Shown one piece after another: positions 27,183-34,891 of a DNA stretch of 36,053 nt. The DNA lies in assembly GCF_000711965.1 (NCBI RefSeq), contig NZ_JONS01000033.1, positions 1 through 36,053 of the forward strand. The letters are read 5' to 3'. The notes below the pieces were generated by a model. It was not told the origin of the DNA. It did not search any database and saw nothing but the letters and a program-made list of their open reading frames with translations. This DNA comes from Actinomyces israelii DSM 43320. GTDB taxonomy: Bacteria > Actinomycetota > Actinomycetes > Actinomycetales > Actinomycetaceae. A program made the position numbers and the translations under genes. Every line of letters begins with the position of its first letter. The first letter of the stretch is position 1.

Positions 27183-28424
27183 ATGGCTCAGGACACCGCA
27201 CAGCGCTGGAACCGCACCGAGGGCGTGCTCATCGCGCCGGGCACCCAGCCGGAGGCGGTCGCCGACCGTCTCGTCGCGGACCGGGTCGTCGCCCGCCTGG
27301 AGTGGTACCCGTCCAGCCCGCACCTGCTGTCAATGACGCTCATGACGGACGCGGACGGCCGGGTGGCCGTCACCCCGCCCGCCCGCGGGGGAGTCGTGGC
27401 CGGTCTCGGCGTCAGCGAGCTCGCCGAGTCCCTGGCCCGCGAGTTCGGGGCGGACGTGACCATCGGCCCGGCTGCCTTCAATGCGCTGCCCGACGACGTC
27501 GCCCTGCCCGAGGTCTCGGGCGCTCCCGGGCCGACGACCCGCACGCTCGTGGTCTCCCCGCTGAGCGCCTACACGGTGCCCCTGCAGGCCACGCTGCTGG
27601 AGCGCCCGCTGGCCGTGGCCTCCCTGCCCGGCCTGGACCGCCGGATCGTCATGTACACCGGCGACGGCGCGGGCCTGGGCAGCTTCGGCTGGGACGAGGA
27701 GTCCCTGCCCGCCCTGGTCCTGACCGTCGATGAGCGCGACGTCGCCGCCCGCGCCATCCTCACCGGGGAGGGCGACGACGACGCCGTCTTCTCCTGGGGC
27801 ATGACCTCCCGCTACGTGTGGGGCGGGGTCGGCGAGCCGGGGCCGGCGCTGCGGGCGCTGGTCGATGAGCTCCTCACCGACTCCACCGACGTGTCCGTCA
27901 TCGCCTCGACCGTGCCGGGGGCCGACGTCGAGGCCGCCGCCAAGGCCTTCGCCACCCCGGGGCTGGAGGGCATGGTCGCCCTGACCCGGGCCCTGGGCCT
28001 GCCCGAGTGGGTGGAGTCCGTCCTGGGCGGGCGGCTCGCGCCGGCGGAGGTGCCCGGCGCGGTCGTCCACGAGCCGCGCGGCCTGTCCAACGCGGTGGGG
28101 CGCAGCGTCGGCCTCCTGCTGCAGGACCCGTCCACGCCCGGATCAGCCTTCTGGCAGTCCTACGTCCGCACCGTCACCGACATGCCCTGGGCCGTGCGCG
28201 GAGCCGCGATTCTCGAGGCCGGCCTGGGCGGGGCGCTGGTGGGCGCCGCGGTGCGCCGCCACCACCGGAGCGGCCGGCTGTCCGGCGGGCTGCTGGGCGT
28301 GGGCATTGTGCTCATGGTGGACGCGGTCGCCGAGACCTCGCTGGCGTCCTGGACGCGTCACCGCGAGCTGCGGCGCCGGGCCGACGAGGAGATGGCGCTG
28401 GTCGCCGAGGAGCTCGGCGCCTGA
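27183..28424 (+). CDS. Uncharacterised protein with C-terminal membrane hairpin
   Basis: A 413-residue protein that I do not recognise. ATG 27183 has an excellent ribosome binding site, TAGGAGGCCTCC. Residues 1-310 are soluble, alternating alpha/beta-like, without catalytic signatures; repeated valine-rich strands such as TRTLVVSPLSAYTVPLQ and RRIVMYTGDGAGLGSFGW are visible. Two hydrophobic segments near residues 335-390 (ILEAGLGGALVGAAV and LLGVGIVLMVDAVAETSL) would hold the C-terminus in the membrane, followed by a charged helix. There is no signal peptide, so the bulk is probably cytoplasmic. It has its own 97-bp upstream gap and a terminator-like hairpin downstream, suggesting a single-gene transcript. 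Confidence 0.85.
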   Translation: MAQDTAQRWNRTEGVLIAPGTQPEAVADRLVADRVVARLEWYPSSPHLLSMTLMTDADGRVAVTPPARGGVVAGLGVSELAESLAREFGADVTIGPAAFNALPDDVALPEVSGAPGPTTRTLVVSPLSAYTVPLQATLLERPLAVASLPGLDRRIVMYTGDGAGLGSFGWDEESLPALVLTVDERDVAARAILTGEGDDDAVFSWGMTSRYVWGGVGEPGPALRALVDELLTDSTDVSVIASTVPGADVEAAAKAFATPGLEGMVALTRALGLPEWVESVLGGRLAPAEVPGAVVHEPRGLSNAVGRSVGLLLQDPSTPGSAFWQSYVRTVTDMPWAVRGAAILEAGLGGALVGAAVRRHHRSGRLSGGLLGVGIVLMVDAVAETSLASWTRHRELRRRADEEMALVAEELGA

Positions 28425-28429
28425 GGCGC

Positions 28430-28459
28430 GCGGGCCGGGGGCGCGGGGCCGCGGCCCGC
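28430..28459. terminator. Hairpin between convergent genes
   Basis: GCGGGCC (28430-28436) pairs with GGCCCGC (28453-28459) between the stop codons of the 27183 gene and the minus-strand 28459 gene; it could serve both directions. Confidence 0.45.
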
Positions 28460-28905
28460 TACCGGAGCAGGCTGGCGAACCAGGAGAAGAACACGATCAC
28501 CGCCACGCCCGAGAGCCCTGCCGTGAGCATGAAGACGAGCACGCCTATGACGAGAGCCTTCGCGCCGCTGTCGTGGCTCTTCGTCAGGGTGAAGGACAGC
28601 GTTCCTCTCAGCCAGTCGGCGTTGGAGGGGCGGTAGTAGAGGCGCACGGCCTGGCCGGGCGGAAGGTAGAAGTCGATGCGGGCGGGAGTCGCTCCCATAT
28701 AGCCCAGGCCGCCGGTGATACAGATCGGCCCGGCGGGCGCCACCAGGCGCACGCCGGGGTCGGGCATGTGGAAGGGCAGGCCGTTGATCCTGAATGGGAC
28801 TCCCCGGAAGAGCAGTCGTGGGAACGACCTGGGGTCCATCACCAGGTCGATGAAGCCGTGGGGGACGCGGTCGGCCCCGGGGAGGACGACGACGTCGGTG
28901 CTCAC
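28459..28905 (-). CDS. Small tail-anchored membrane protein of the duplicated module (copy 2), unknown function
   Basis: A 148-residue protein starting at GTG 28905 behind GAGGAGG. It opens MSTDVVVLPGADRVPHGFID and shares this and the rest of its plan with the 31015 gene product (MSIDVVVLPGADRVPHGRID). Residues 1-110 look like a beta-sandwich (VRLVAPAGPICI, PPGQAVRLYYRPS); a single C-terminal membrane span (ALVIGVLVFMLTAGLSGVAV) follows, so the domain most likely faces the cytoplasm unless the topology is inverted. It lies 14 nt after the remnant of a DUF4032 gene, the same spacing as between the intact DUF4032 gene and its partner. No family name is known to me. Confidence 0.85.
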   Translation of the reverse strand: MSTDVVVLPGADRVPHGFIDLVMDPRSFPRLLFRGVPFRINGLPFHMPDPGVRLVAPAGPICITGGLGYMGATPARIDFYLPPGQAVRLYYRPSNADWLRGTLSFTLTKSHDSGAKALVIGVLVFMLTAGLSGVAVIVFFSWFASLLR

Positions 28906-28918
28906 GCGCCCGGCCTCC

Positions 28919-29029
28919 TCACTCGCCCTTGAGCCTCATGCCGGCGGTGAGGCCCGTGGGGCTGAGGTCGTACTCGCGGTCGACGGCGGGCCTGCCGATC
29001 TCCTTGATGATCTGCAGCGACTGGGGCAT
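28919..29029 (-). pseudogene. 36-codon in-frame remnant of a DUF4032 gene
   Basis: ATG 29029 to TGA 28919 encodes 36 residues: MPQSLQI, then IKEIGRPAVDREYDL, then SPTGLTAGMRLKGE. These align without gaps to residues 1-7, 57-71 and 447-460 of the intact DUF4032 protein at 31460-32842 (MPQSMQI; VKEIGESVAYREYEL; NPMGFTAGMKFKGE). Two in-frame deletions, of 49 and 375 codons, therefore explain it. Upstream DNA (GGGGCGATTCT and onward) and the 14-nt distance to the next GTG are conserved between both copies. Whether the mini-protein is made is unknown; it may persist only to couple translation to the 28459 gene. Confidence 0.85.
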
Positions 29030-29154
29030 GGGGCGATTCTTTCAGGAAACGACGACGACGGCGCGCCGGCCGCGCGGGTCGGGTCGGCTCTCTTGATCGT
29101 GGCGGGGGAGGCCGGCGGGTGGGCCACCTGGTCAGGGGAGGGAGGCCCGCCGGG

Positions 29155-30665
29155 TCAGGAGGCGGAGAGGATGCGCGGCGAGGTCGCGGGCGCGGCGATG
29201 CCGAGGCTCCGGGCCAGGTCCCGGCCGGCGGAGGCGGTCGCGGCCTCGTCCGCTCCGACCACCTCGACGTCCCGCGAGAACCCGAAGTGCCCGGAGACCG
29301 CGGCGCTGCTGTCGCCGTGCCCGGTGAGCACCGCGAGCGCGAGGCAGCCCTCGGGGGCCTCGAGGACGAGCACCGGCTGATCGGCGGCCAGGCGGATCCC
29401 GCCGGTGGAACTGAGGGGATAGCCCATCATGTCCCACAGGGACAGGCGGTTCACGATGGTACGGAGCACTCGCCGGCGCTGGAGGCGGCCCGCGGGGCGC
29501 ATCTGCGCGCCCCGGGCGTCGGCGATAAGAAGATAGGGGGTCCTGCGGCGCACCCTCCTGATACTCCGGTATTCGACGACGGTGACCGCCAGCACCACCG
29601 CCTGCCCGCCCGGCCCGTCGGGGCCGCGTCCGGCGCGGCGCAGCTCCCGCTGCCGGGCCCGCTCCAGGCCGCGCCACGAGACACGACGGCCATCCCGCTC
29701 GCCGCGTTCGCCGCGGTCCATGCGGCGAAGGAGCAGCTCGGTGAGCGCCCAGGTGACAGGGAGCACGAACGCCCCGGCTGCGAAGTACGCCATGAGGTCC
29801 ATGTCGCCCGCCCGCGCCGCCAGCCATGCGGCGGCGGACAGCGCCGCCTCGGGCACCGCGAAGAAGAACGCGAACAGCAGGACGGTCGTGCGCGTGCTCT
29901 CCACCCACCGCGGGACCAGGATCAAGACGAGCAGATGGATGATGACGAAAAGAGCCATCCCGAACGCCATGAGGTTCTCATTCGCGATCGACCACCCCCA
30001 GGCGGCCAGCGCCCAGGGGCTCGCGAGGAGCGCCGTCAGGACCGCGCCGAGGACGAGCCTCCTCCTCCAGCGGCGCGGCGCCGACGGCTCCTGGCCCTCA
30101 ACGGGGAGGGCGGCGGTAGCCGGGGCGTCGGGCGGGTCCTCCGGCTGAGGCGTGTCGTCGGGCCGGTCCTGCGCCGAGCCGCCGGGCGGATCCTGTACTC
30201 CGGCCTCCTCGGCCCACTCCTCCTTCGCGGGTCGCTGAACGCAGCAGTACTCGTCGATTCGGACCCCGCCGATACGGGAAATCAGAGAATCCAGGCCGCT
30301 GCGCAATCCCAGAGGGGCCGACGACCAGTGGGACAGCTCCAGGGTGTAGGGGTGGGTGAAGGTCGCCAACACCTCCGGAGCGATCGGAGGCGGAGGAGCG
30401 AAGTCGCCGTCGGCCTCTATCTTCTCCCACATCTCCTCATCCCACCACAGCTCCCAGTCCCACTCCTCTGGGGGCCCGGGATGTCGGTAGGGGGCCGGCG
30501 GCGGATGCGGATGGAGTGGAATGGGTGGAAGAAGGTGAAGTCGCCGCCGTCGGGGGACTCCCCGAAGACGATGTCGGGGCCGAAGGCGGCGGCGAGATCC
30601 GCCCGGGTGATGGGGCGCGCCAGGAGCAGCTCGTGCCTGGTCTCGGCGTCCGAATGGAAGGTCAT
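29155..30665 (-). pseudogene. Multi-span membrane protein gene of the duplicated module, interrupted by a -1 frameshift
   Basis: ATG 30665 (MTFHSDAETRHELLLARPIT) has AAGGA upstream and reads to GGDFTFFHPF at about 30530. From there the sensible continuation is in the -1 frame: PPEEWDWELWWDEEMWEKIE and onward to the stop at 29155. The original frame ends at 30417 in Arg/Gly-rich nonsense. The switch zone (about 30480-30540) holds C-runs such as GGCCCCCT, so a one-base loss, a sequencing error or a -1 ribosomal shift are possible. The long part carries about four membrane helices (LVLGAVLTALLASPWALAAW; MALFVIIHLLVLILVP; VLLFAFFFAVPEAALS; YFAAGAFVLPVTWALTELLL) and a C-terminal cytoplasmic domain with PYLLIADARGAQM. 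No family recognised. Confidence 0.75.
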
Positions 30666-30736
30666 AACTGTCCTTGATATCTGATTCCGGGGGTGTTCTG
30701 TTCCTGCGGGTCCCCCCGTGACCGCAAGTCGGTTCG

Positions 30737-30790
30737 CGCGGTCGTACGTTAATTAAGGTACGACCGCGAAGAGGATGGTACGACCTCGCG
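30737..30790 (-). promoter_or_regulatory. Inverted-repeat operator upstream of the frameshifted membrane protein gene
   Basis: CGCGGTCGTAC (30737-30747) and GTACGACCGCG (30758-30768) form a perfect 11-bp inverted repeat around the AT-rich GTTAATTAAG. A third half-site GGTACGACC (30777-30785) repeats the second one (30757-30765) with a 20-bp offset. It is 72 bp upstream of ATG 30665 and the AT-rich centre could contain a promoter -10. The binding protein is unknown. Confidence 0.6.
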
Positions 30791-30905
30791 AAGGGCGCAG
30801 GCCGCACCGAGCGGGCGGCGCTCCCAACGTCGGCGTCAGCTCAGCGTCAGTGCGTCACGTTCGCGTTCCCGCGCGCTCCACCCCGGCGCCCGGCAGGCAC
30901 TTCTA

Positions 30906-30937
30906 ACCGATCCCGGTGCGGAAGTGAGCCGATCTCG
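30906..30937. repeat. Family C repeat, copy 5 (diverged)
   Basis: ACCGATCCCG at 30906 and GCCGATCTCG at 30928: two diverged units again exactly 22 bp apart, in the gap after the 31015 gene. The remainder of the 30666-31014 gap shows only the operator described separately. Confidence 0.6.
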
Positions 30938-31014
30938 ACGAAAAGGGCTGCCGGGGCTGCCGGGCGCCACCGCGCGACCCGCGCAGCGCCCCGCGACGTT
31001 ACTCGCCCGGGCCC

Positions 31015-31446
31015 TCAGAGCTGTTTCAACAGCTTGATGAGCAGGTAGAGGCCAAGCATCGCGACCATGATTCCCATCATGACAAGCCACTGTTTTTCGT
31101 AGGGGCTGGGGCCCTTGAGCCTCTGCAGCGTCAGTGTGCCGGGATCCCCCCTGATCCAAGAGCGGCGGTAGAAGACGGGGACGGCCTGCCCTGGCTGGAC
31201 CACGACATCAATACGCAGAGCGCGCTCGACCGGCTTGAGGACACCAGGACGACCGACTGCGACGCTCACGGGTCCCGCGGGCACAACGACCCGGGCGGCA
31301 GCCGAGCTGAAGTGCACCGGACAGCCGTTGATCGTCACCGGGATGTACTTCCAGGTGAGCGCCGTCCCGGACGGGTCCATCACCATGTCGATGCGGCCGT
31401 GAGGGACGCGATCGGCTCCGGGGAGGACGACGACGTCGATGCTCAC
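31015..31446 (-). CDS. Small tail-anchored membrane protein of the duplicated module (copy 1), unknown function
   Basis: A 143-residue paralogue of the 28459 product. GTG 31446 is 14 nt after the DUF4032 stop. The N-terminal 20 residues are nearly identical in both paralogues, then identity falls; the shared skeleton is VV(V)PAGP, PGQAV..(F/Y)YR and G(T)LTL before a single C-terminal helix (WLVMMGIMVAMLGLYLLIKL). The faster divergence of the middle domain compared with the conserved start suggests different partners or ligands for the two copies. Function unknown; the tight link to a kinase-like protein suggests they act together. Confidence 0.85.
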   Translation of the reverse strand: MSIDVVVLPGADRVPHGRIDMVMDPSGTALTWKYIPVTINGCPVHFSSAAARVVVPAGPVSVAVGRPGVLKPVERALRIDVVVQPGQAVPVFYRRSWIRGDPGTLTLQRLKGPSPYEKQWLVMMGIMVAMLGLYLLIKLLKQL

Positions 31447-31459
31447 GCGCCCGGCCTCC

Positions 31460-32842
31460 TCACTCGCCCTTGAACTTCATGCCGGCGGTGAAGCCCATGG
31501 GGTTGTGCTCGTAGGCCGCGGCCATCTCCTCGTCTCGGGCGGCGAACTCCTCGTCGTCGGCGACGGGCTCGTCCTCCTCGTCCTCGCCGCCGAAGATCGC
31601 CGCCATCTCCTGGGTGTCGCCCAGCGAGAGGTAGGACTCCTCGTCCCAGTGCTGGGGCAGGACGTTGCGGACGTAGTCCTCGGTCGCCTCCTCGGTGGTC
31701 ACATCGCCCTGCCTGGCCTCGGACATGTACCAGCGGTGCTCGAGCACCTCGTGGAAGATCTCCGCCGGCTCGAGCTTGCGGCGCAGCTCCATGGGCACGG
31801 CGGCGATCGTCGGCTCGAAGACGTCGGTGAGCCAGGCGTGGGCCACCTGCTCGATGGGCTCGTCCTGCCGGCCGGTGTAGGCCCGGTAGGCCTCCAGGTC
31901 GTTGAGCATGCGCTGGCCCTGGCGCTCCTGGACGTCCAGGCCGGTCAGGCGCATGATCTGGCGGTGGTAGTGACCGGCGTCGACGACCTTGGGCTGAATG
32001 ACCATGCGCGCGCCCGAGCCGTCGGCCTGCGTCTTCATCATGAGCTCGCCGACGTCGAAGCCCAGCTTGTTGAGCCGCTCGATGCGCTGGCGCACGCGCC
32101 ACCGCTCACCCATGTCGAAGGTCTCCGCGCCCGTGAGCACCTCCCACAGCTCGGTGTACCGGGTGACGATGCGGTCGCCGACCTCGATGGTGTCGACGCT
32201 GGGCTCCAGCAGCGCCCCGGCCTGGAGGTCCATGAGCTCGCCGATAATGTTGGTCCGGGCGATGTCGATGTCGTACAGGCGCTTGCCCTCGGTGAGTCCC
32301 TCGGTATGGAGCTCGCCGGTCTCGGCGTCCACCAGGTAGGCGGCGAAGGCGCCGGCGTCGCGCCGGAAGAGCGTGTTGGACAGGGAGACGTCCCCCCAGT
32401 AGAAGCCGAGCAGGTGCAGGCGCACGAGCAGGACCGCCAGGGCGTCGATGAGGCGGGTCGCCGTCTCGGGGCGCATGTACTGGCTGAACAGGGCGCGGTA
32501 GGGCAGGGAGTAGGACAGGTGCTCGGTGACGAGCACGGAGTTCAGGGCGTTGCCGGACAGGTCCGCGCGCTCGGTGATGACGGCGGTGGGGGTGACGCAC
32601 GGCGCCCCCAGGCGCACGAGGTTGCGGAGCAGCTCGTACTCGCGGTAGGCGACGGATTCACCGATCTCCTTGACGGCGATGACGCGCTCGGAGAGGTTGA
32701 CGAAGCGCACAATGTGGCGCGACAGGCCGCGCGGCAGCGCCGCGAGGACCTCGGGCGGCCACGTCTCCAGCGGGATCTCCCAGGGCAGGTCGAGCAGGGC
32801 GGGGTCGATCGTCGCCGCGGTGATCTGCATGGACTGGGGCAT
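31460..32842 (-). CDS. DUF4032 kinase-fold protein
   Basis: A 460-residue cytoplasmic protein of the actinobacterial DUF4032 family, which has a lipopolysaccharide-kinase-like core. Visible: VIAVKEIGESVAYREYELL (candidate ATP-binding Lys and helix C), LHLLGFYWGDVSLSNTLFRR (catalytic-loop equivalent with Asp and Asn), AYLVDAETGELH (DFG equivalent with DAE), YDIDIARTNIIGELMDLQAG. The C-terminal half is helical and ends in an acidic stretch (EDEEDEPVADDEEF) and NPMGFTAGMKFKGE. ATG 32842 has no clear Shine-Dalgarno; GAGAAT lies 6 nt upstream. Substrate and role are not known to me. The gene is the intact copy of a duplicated pair; the other is the 36-codon remnant at 28919-29029. Confidence 0.88.
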   Translation of the reverse strand: MPQSMQITAATIDPALLDLPWEIPLETWPPEVLAALPRGLSRHIVRFVNLSERVIAVKEIGESVAYREYELLRNLVRLGAPCVTPTAVITERADLSGNALNSVLVTEHLSYSLPYRALFSQYMRPETATRLIDALAVLLVRLHLLGFYWGDVSLSNTLFRRDAGAFAAYLVDAETGELHTEGLTEGKRLYDIDIARTNIIGELMDLQAGALLEPSVDTIEVGDRIVTRYTELWEVLTGAETFDMGERWRVRQRIERLNKLGFDVGELMMKTQADGSGARMVIQPKVVDAGHYHRQIMRLTGLDVQERQGQRMLNDLEAYRAYTGRQDEPIEQVAHAWLTDVFEPTIAAVPMELRRKLEPAEIFHEVLEHRWYMSEARQGDVTTEEATEDYVRNVLPQHWDEESYLSLGDTQEMAAIFGGEDEEDEPVADDEEFAARDEEMAAAYEHNPMGFTAGMKFKGE

Positions 32843-32969
32843 GGGGCGATTCTCTCAGGAAACGACGACGACGGCGCGCTGACCGGGCGGCCCGGGCCGG
32901 CTCACTCGATCGTGGCGGGGGAGCCTGGCGGGTCGGGAGTCGGGAGGCGCAGCAGGGAAGGCCTCCGGG

Positions 32970-33030
32970 TCAGGAGGCGGAGAGGAGGCGCGGCAGGGGC
33001 GCGGGCGGCGATGCCGAGGGACGGGCGCGG
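32970..33030 (-). pseudogene. 3'-end remnant of a second membrane protein gene
   Basis: On the minus strand the bases up to the TGA at 32970 spell PLPRLLSAS, matching the end of the 29155 gene product (TSPRILSAS). DNA similarity runs from about 32855 to 33030 against 29045-29220, including the gap to the DUF4032 start (128 bp here, 126 bp there). The remnant has an internal frame change and stops about 10 bp before family A copy 3. Confidence 0.75.
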
Positions 33031-33039
33031 AGGCGGGTT

Positions 33040-33258
33040 GCACATGGGAGAGAGGCGGCCCGACAGATAGAGCGTTGGTTTTTGTTGAAATACTGAGGTT
33101 TCACCCAGTCTGTCAAGAGTGATTGCCGTGCTCCCATGTGCGCAGACCCCCTGCGCGCACATGGGAGCACGGCAAGGCGTCTCGACGGACATCCAGAAAC
33201 CGCAGAATCATGAGGAAAACCAGCGCTCATGCCAACAGGGCCTACCTCTCCCATGTGC
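33040..33258. repeat. Family A palindromic element, copy 3 (best preserved)
   Basis: Left unit 33040-33141 and right unit 33157-33258 are each exactly 102 bp, with perfect GCACATGGGAG/CTCCCATGTGC ends, around a 15-bp spacer GCAGACCCCCTGCGC. The two units are inverted copies with a shared interior (GGTTTT, then TGATTCTGCGGTTTC in the right unit read in reverse; TTGCCGTG next to the inner end of both). It begins where homology of the duplicated module ends. 33259-33458 shows no gene. Confidence 0.92.
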
Positions 33259-33458
33259 AGCCCTTCCCCAGAGCGGCCCGCACCCGCCCTACCGTAGGCG
33301 AATCTCCCGGACGGCCGCGAAGACCGGGCACAACCAGCGCCTCCGGAATCACCCGTCTGGATGATCCCAGCAGCCGCGAGCCGGGCCAGACGGGCGCCGC
33401 GCCCGCCCGCCGCCCTGGTGGAACCAACCATCGAGGGGTTCGGGAGGCGGGAACGTGC

Positions 33459-33487
33459 GGGAGCCCCGCCGTGAGGGCGGGGCTCCC
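33459..33487. terminator. Strong hairpin downstream of msiK
   Basis: GGGAGCCCCGCC (33459-33470) pairs perfectly with GGCGGGGCTCCC (33476-33487) around a 5-nt loop, 49 bp after the msiK stop codon. No U-tract, but 12 G-C-rich pairs make it the most stable simple hairpin in the window. Confidence 0.7.
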
Positions 33488-33535
33488 GGATGCCGGGCGA
33501 TACCCGGACTGTGCGCCCGACTGAGAGGCTCAGGC

Positions 33536-34663
33536 TCAGGCGGGCAGGCGCTTGCCCGTCGAGGCGGAGAAGATGTGCTCCTCGCCGGGCTTGATGCGCA
33601 CGTAGACGGTCTCGCCCGGCTCCGGAGCGGTGCGCGGGGGAACGCGGACAATGACCTGGCTGGAGTCCTCGCCGGAGCCCAGCTTCTCCTCCGAGTCCTC
33701 GGCGCCGACGAGCTCGCCGTAGATGTAGGCGTCGCTCCCCAGCTCCTCCACGAAGGACAGGCGCACCGGGATGGAGTGCTCGTCCTCGGCGGAGACCACC
33801 TCAAGGGACTCCGGACGGAAACCGATGGTGACCTTGCCGCCGTCCTCGGGCGTGATGGCGTCCAGAGTGGCCTTGGACAGCTGGATCTTGGCGGCGCCGA
33901 GGGTGGCGACGTCGCCGGAGACCGTGAAGCGGCCCAGGTTCATGGCCGGCGAGCCGATGAAGCCCGCCACGAACTCGTTGGCGGGCTTGTCGTACATCTC
34001 GCGCGGGGTGCCGACCTGCTGGAGGACGCCGTCCTTGAGGACCGCGATGCGGTCGCCCATGGTCAGGGCCTCGGTCTGGTCGTGGGTGACGTAGACCGTT
34101 GTGACGCCCAGCGAGCGCTGGAGGGAGGCGATCTGCGTGCGGGTCTGGACGCGCAGCTTGGCGTCGAGGTTCGACAGCGGCTCGTCCATGAGGAAGACCT
34201 TGGGCTTGCGCACAATGGCGCGGCCCATGGCGACGCGCTGGCGCTGGCCGCCGGACAGCGCCTTGGGCTTGCGGTCGAGGTACTCGGTCAGGCCGAGGAT
34301 CTTGGCGGCCTCGCGGACCCGCTTGTCGATCTCGTCCTTGGGCGTGCCCGCGATCTTGAGGGCGAAGCCCATGTTGTCGTGCACGCTCATGTGCGGGTAG
34401 AGCGCGTAGTTCTGGAAGACCATGGCGATGTCACGGTCCTTGGGCTGGACATCGGTGACGTCCTTGTCTCCGATGAGGATGCGGCCCTCGTTGACGTCCT
34501 CCAGGCCCGCGAGCATGCGCAGAGAGGTCGACTTCCCGCAGCCGGAGGGGCCGACGAGGACGAGGAACTCGCCGTCGGCGATCTCGAGGTTCAGGGCATC
34601 CACGCTCGGGCGGTCATTGCCCGGATAGATGCGGGTGGCGTGGTCAAAGGTCACAGTTGCCAT
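33536..34663 (-). CDS. msiK: Sugar ABC transporter ATP-binding protein, UgpC/MsiK type
   Basis: A 375-residue ATPase of the CUT1 carbohydrate-importer class. Walker [11 protein letters not shown]-loop [13 protein letters not shown], signature [16 protein letters not shown], Walker [17 protein letters not shown], switch His in [11 protein letters not shown], then a C-terminal TOBE/regulatory domain of about 130 residues ending [14 protein letters not shown] 34663 ([13 protein letters not shown]) is preferred over the longer frame because of the AAGGGAT ribosome binding site and the family's usual start. No permease or binding-protein gene adjoins it, as for MsiK in Streptomyces, which energises several sugar importers encoded elsewhere. 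This orphan position is the basis for the symbol; UgpC-like naming is equally acceptable. Confidence 0.92.
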   Translation of the reverse strand: MATVTFDHATRIYPGNDRPSVDALNLEIADGEFLVLVGPSGCGKSTSLRMLAGLEDVNEGRILIGDKDVTDVQPKDRDIAMVFQNYALYPHMSVHDNMGFALKIAGTPKDEIDKRVREAAKILGLTEYLDRKPKALSGGQRQRVAMGRAIVRKPKVFLMDEPLSNLDAKLRVQTRTQIASLQRSLGVTTVYVTHDQTEALTMGDRIAVLKDGVLQQVGTPREMYDKPANEFVAGFIGSPAMNLGRFTVSGDVATLGAAKIQLSKATLDAITPEDGGKVTIGFRPESLEVVSAEDEHSIPVRLSFVEELGSDAYIYGELVGAEDSEEKLGSGEDSSQVIVRVPPRTAPEPGETVYVRIKPGEEHIFSASTGKRLPA

Positions 34664-34680
34664 GAGGTGGTATCCCTTCA

Positions 34681-34788
34681 CCGGCAGGTACGTGCCGGAC
34701 GATCCGTAGTGAAAGGTGCCGAATGCGTGTCCGCACTGACACATGCGCCTGGCCGGACGGCCGGGTGCGGGACATATGTTGTCACATA
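34681..34788 (-). promoter_or_regulatory. Cluster of three inverted repeats in the msiK-kinase intergenic region
   Basis: CCGGCA/TGCCGG (34681-34686 and 34693-34698, loop GGTACG) lies just ahead of the msiK ribosome binding site and could fold in its leader. GTGTC-N6-GACAC lies at 34727-34742. TATGT-TGTC-ACATA lies at 34775-34788 in the AT-rich part, where promoters of both divergent genes would be. Any of these may be operators for sugar-responsive control; none matches a site I can name with confidence. Confidence 0.4.
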
Positions 34789-34879
34789 ACCGGGCCGATC
34801 AGGTAGATCTATGGCGATCGCAGGGGCCCTCAGGGTCGGTGAAGCCCCTCACATCCCATATTGTGGCGGAGGCGCCCGG

Positions 34880-34885
34880 TAGTGT
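34880..34885 (+). promoter_or_regulatory. -10 hexamer for the leaderless kinase gene
   Basis: TAGTGT ends 6 nt before ATG 34892. There is no Shine-Dalgarno. A weak -35 (ATATTG) may lie 16 bp upstream. Confidence 0.5.
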
Positions 34886-34891
34886 GACGCT

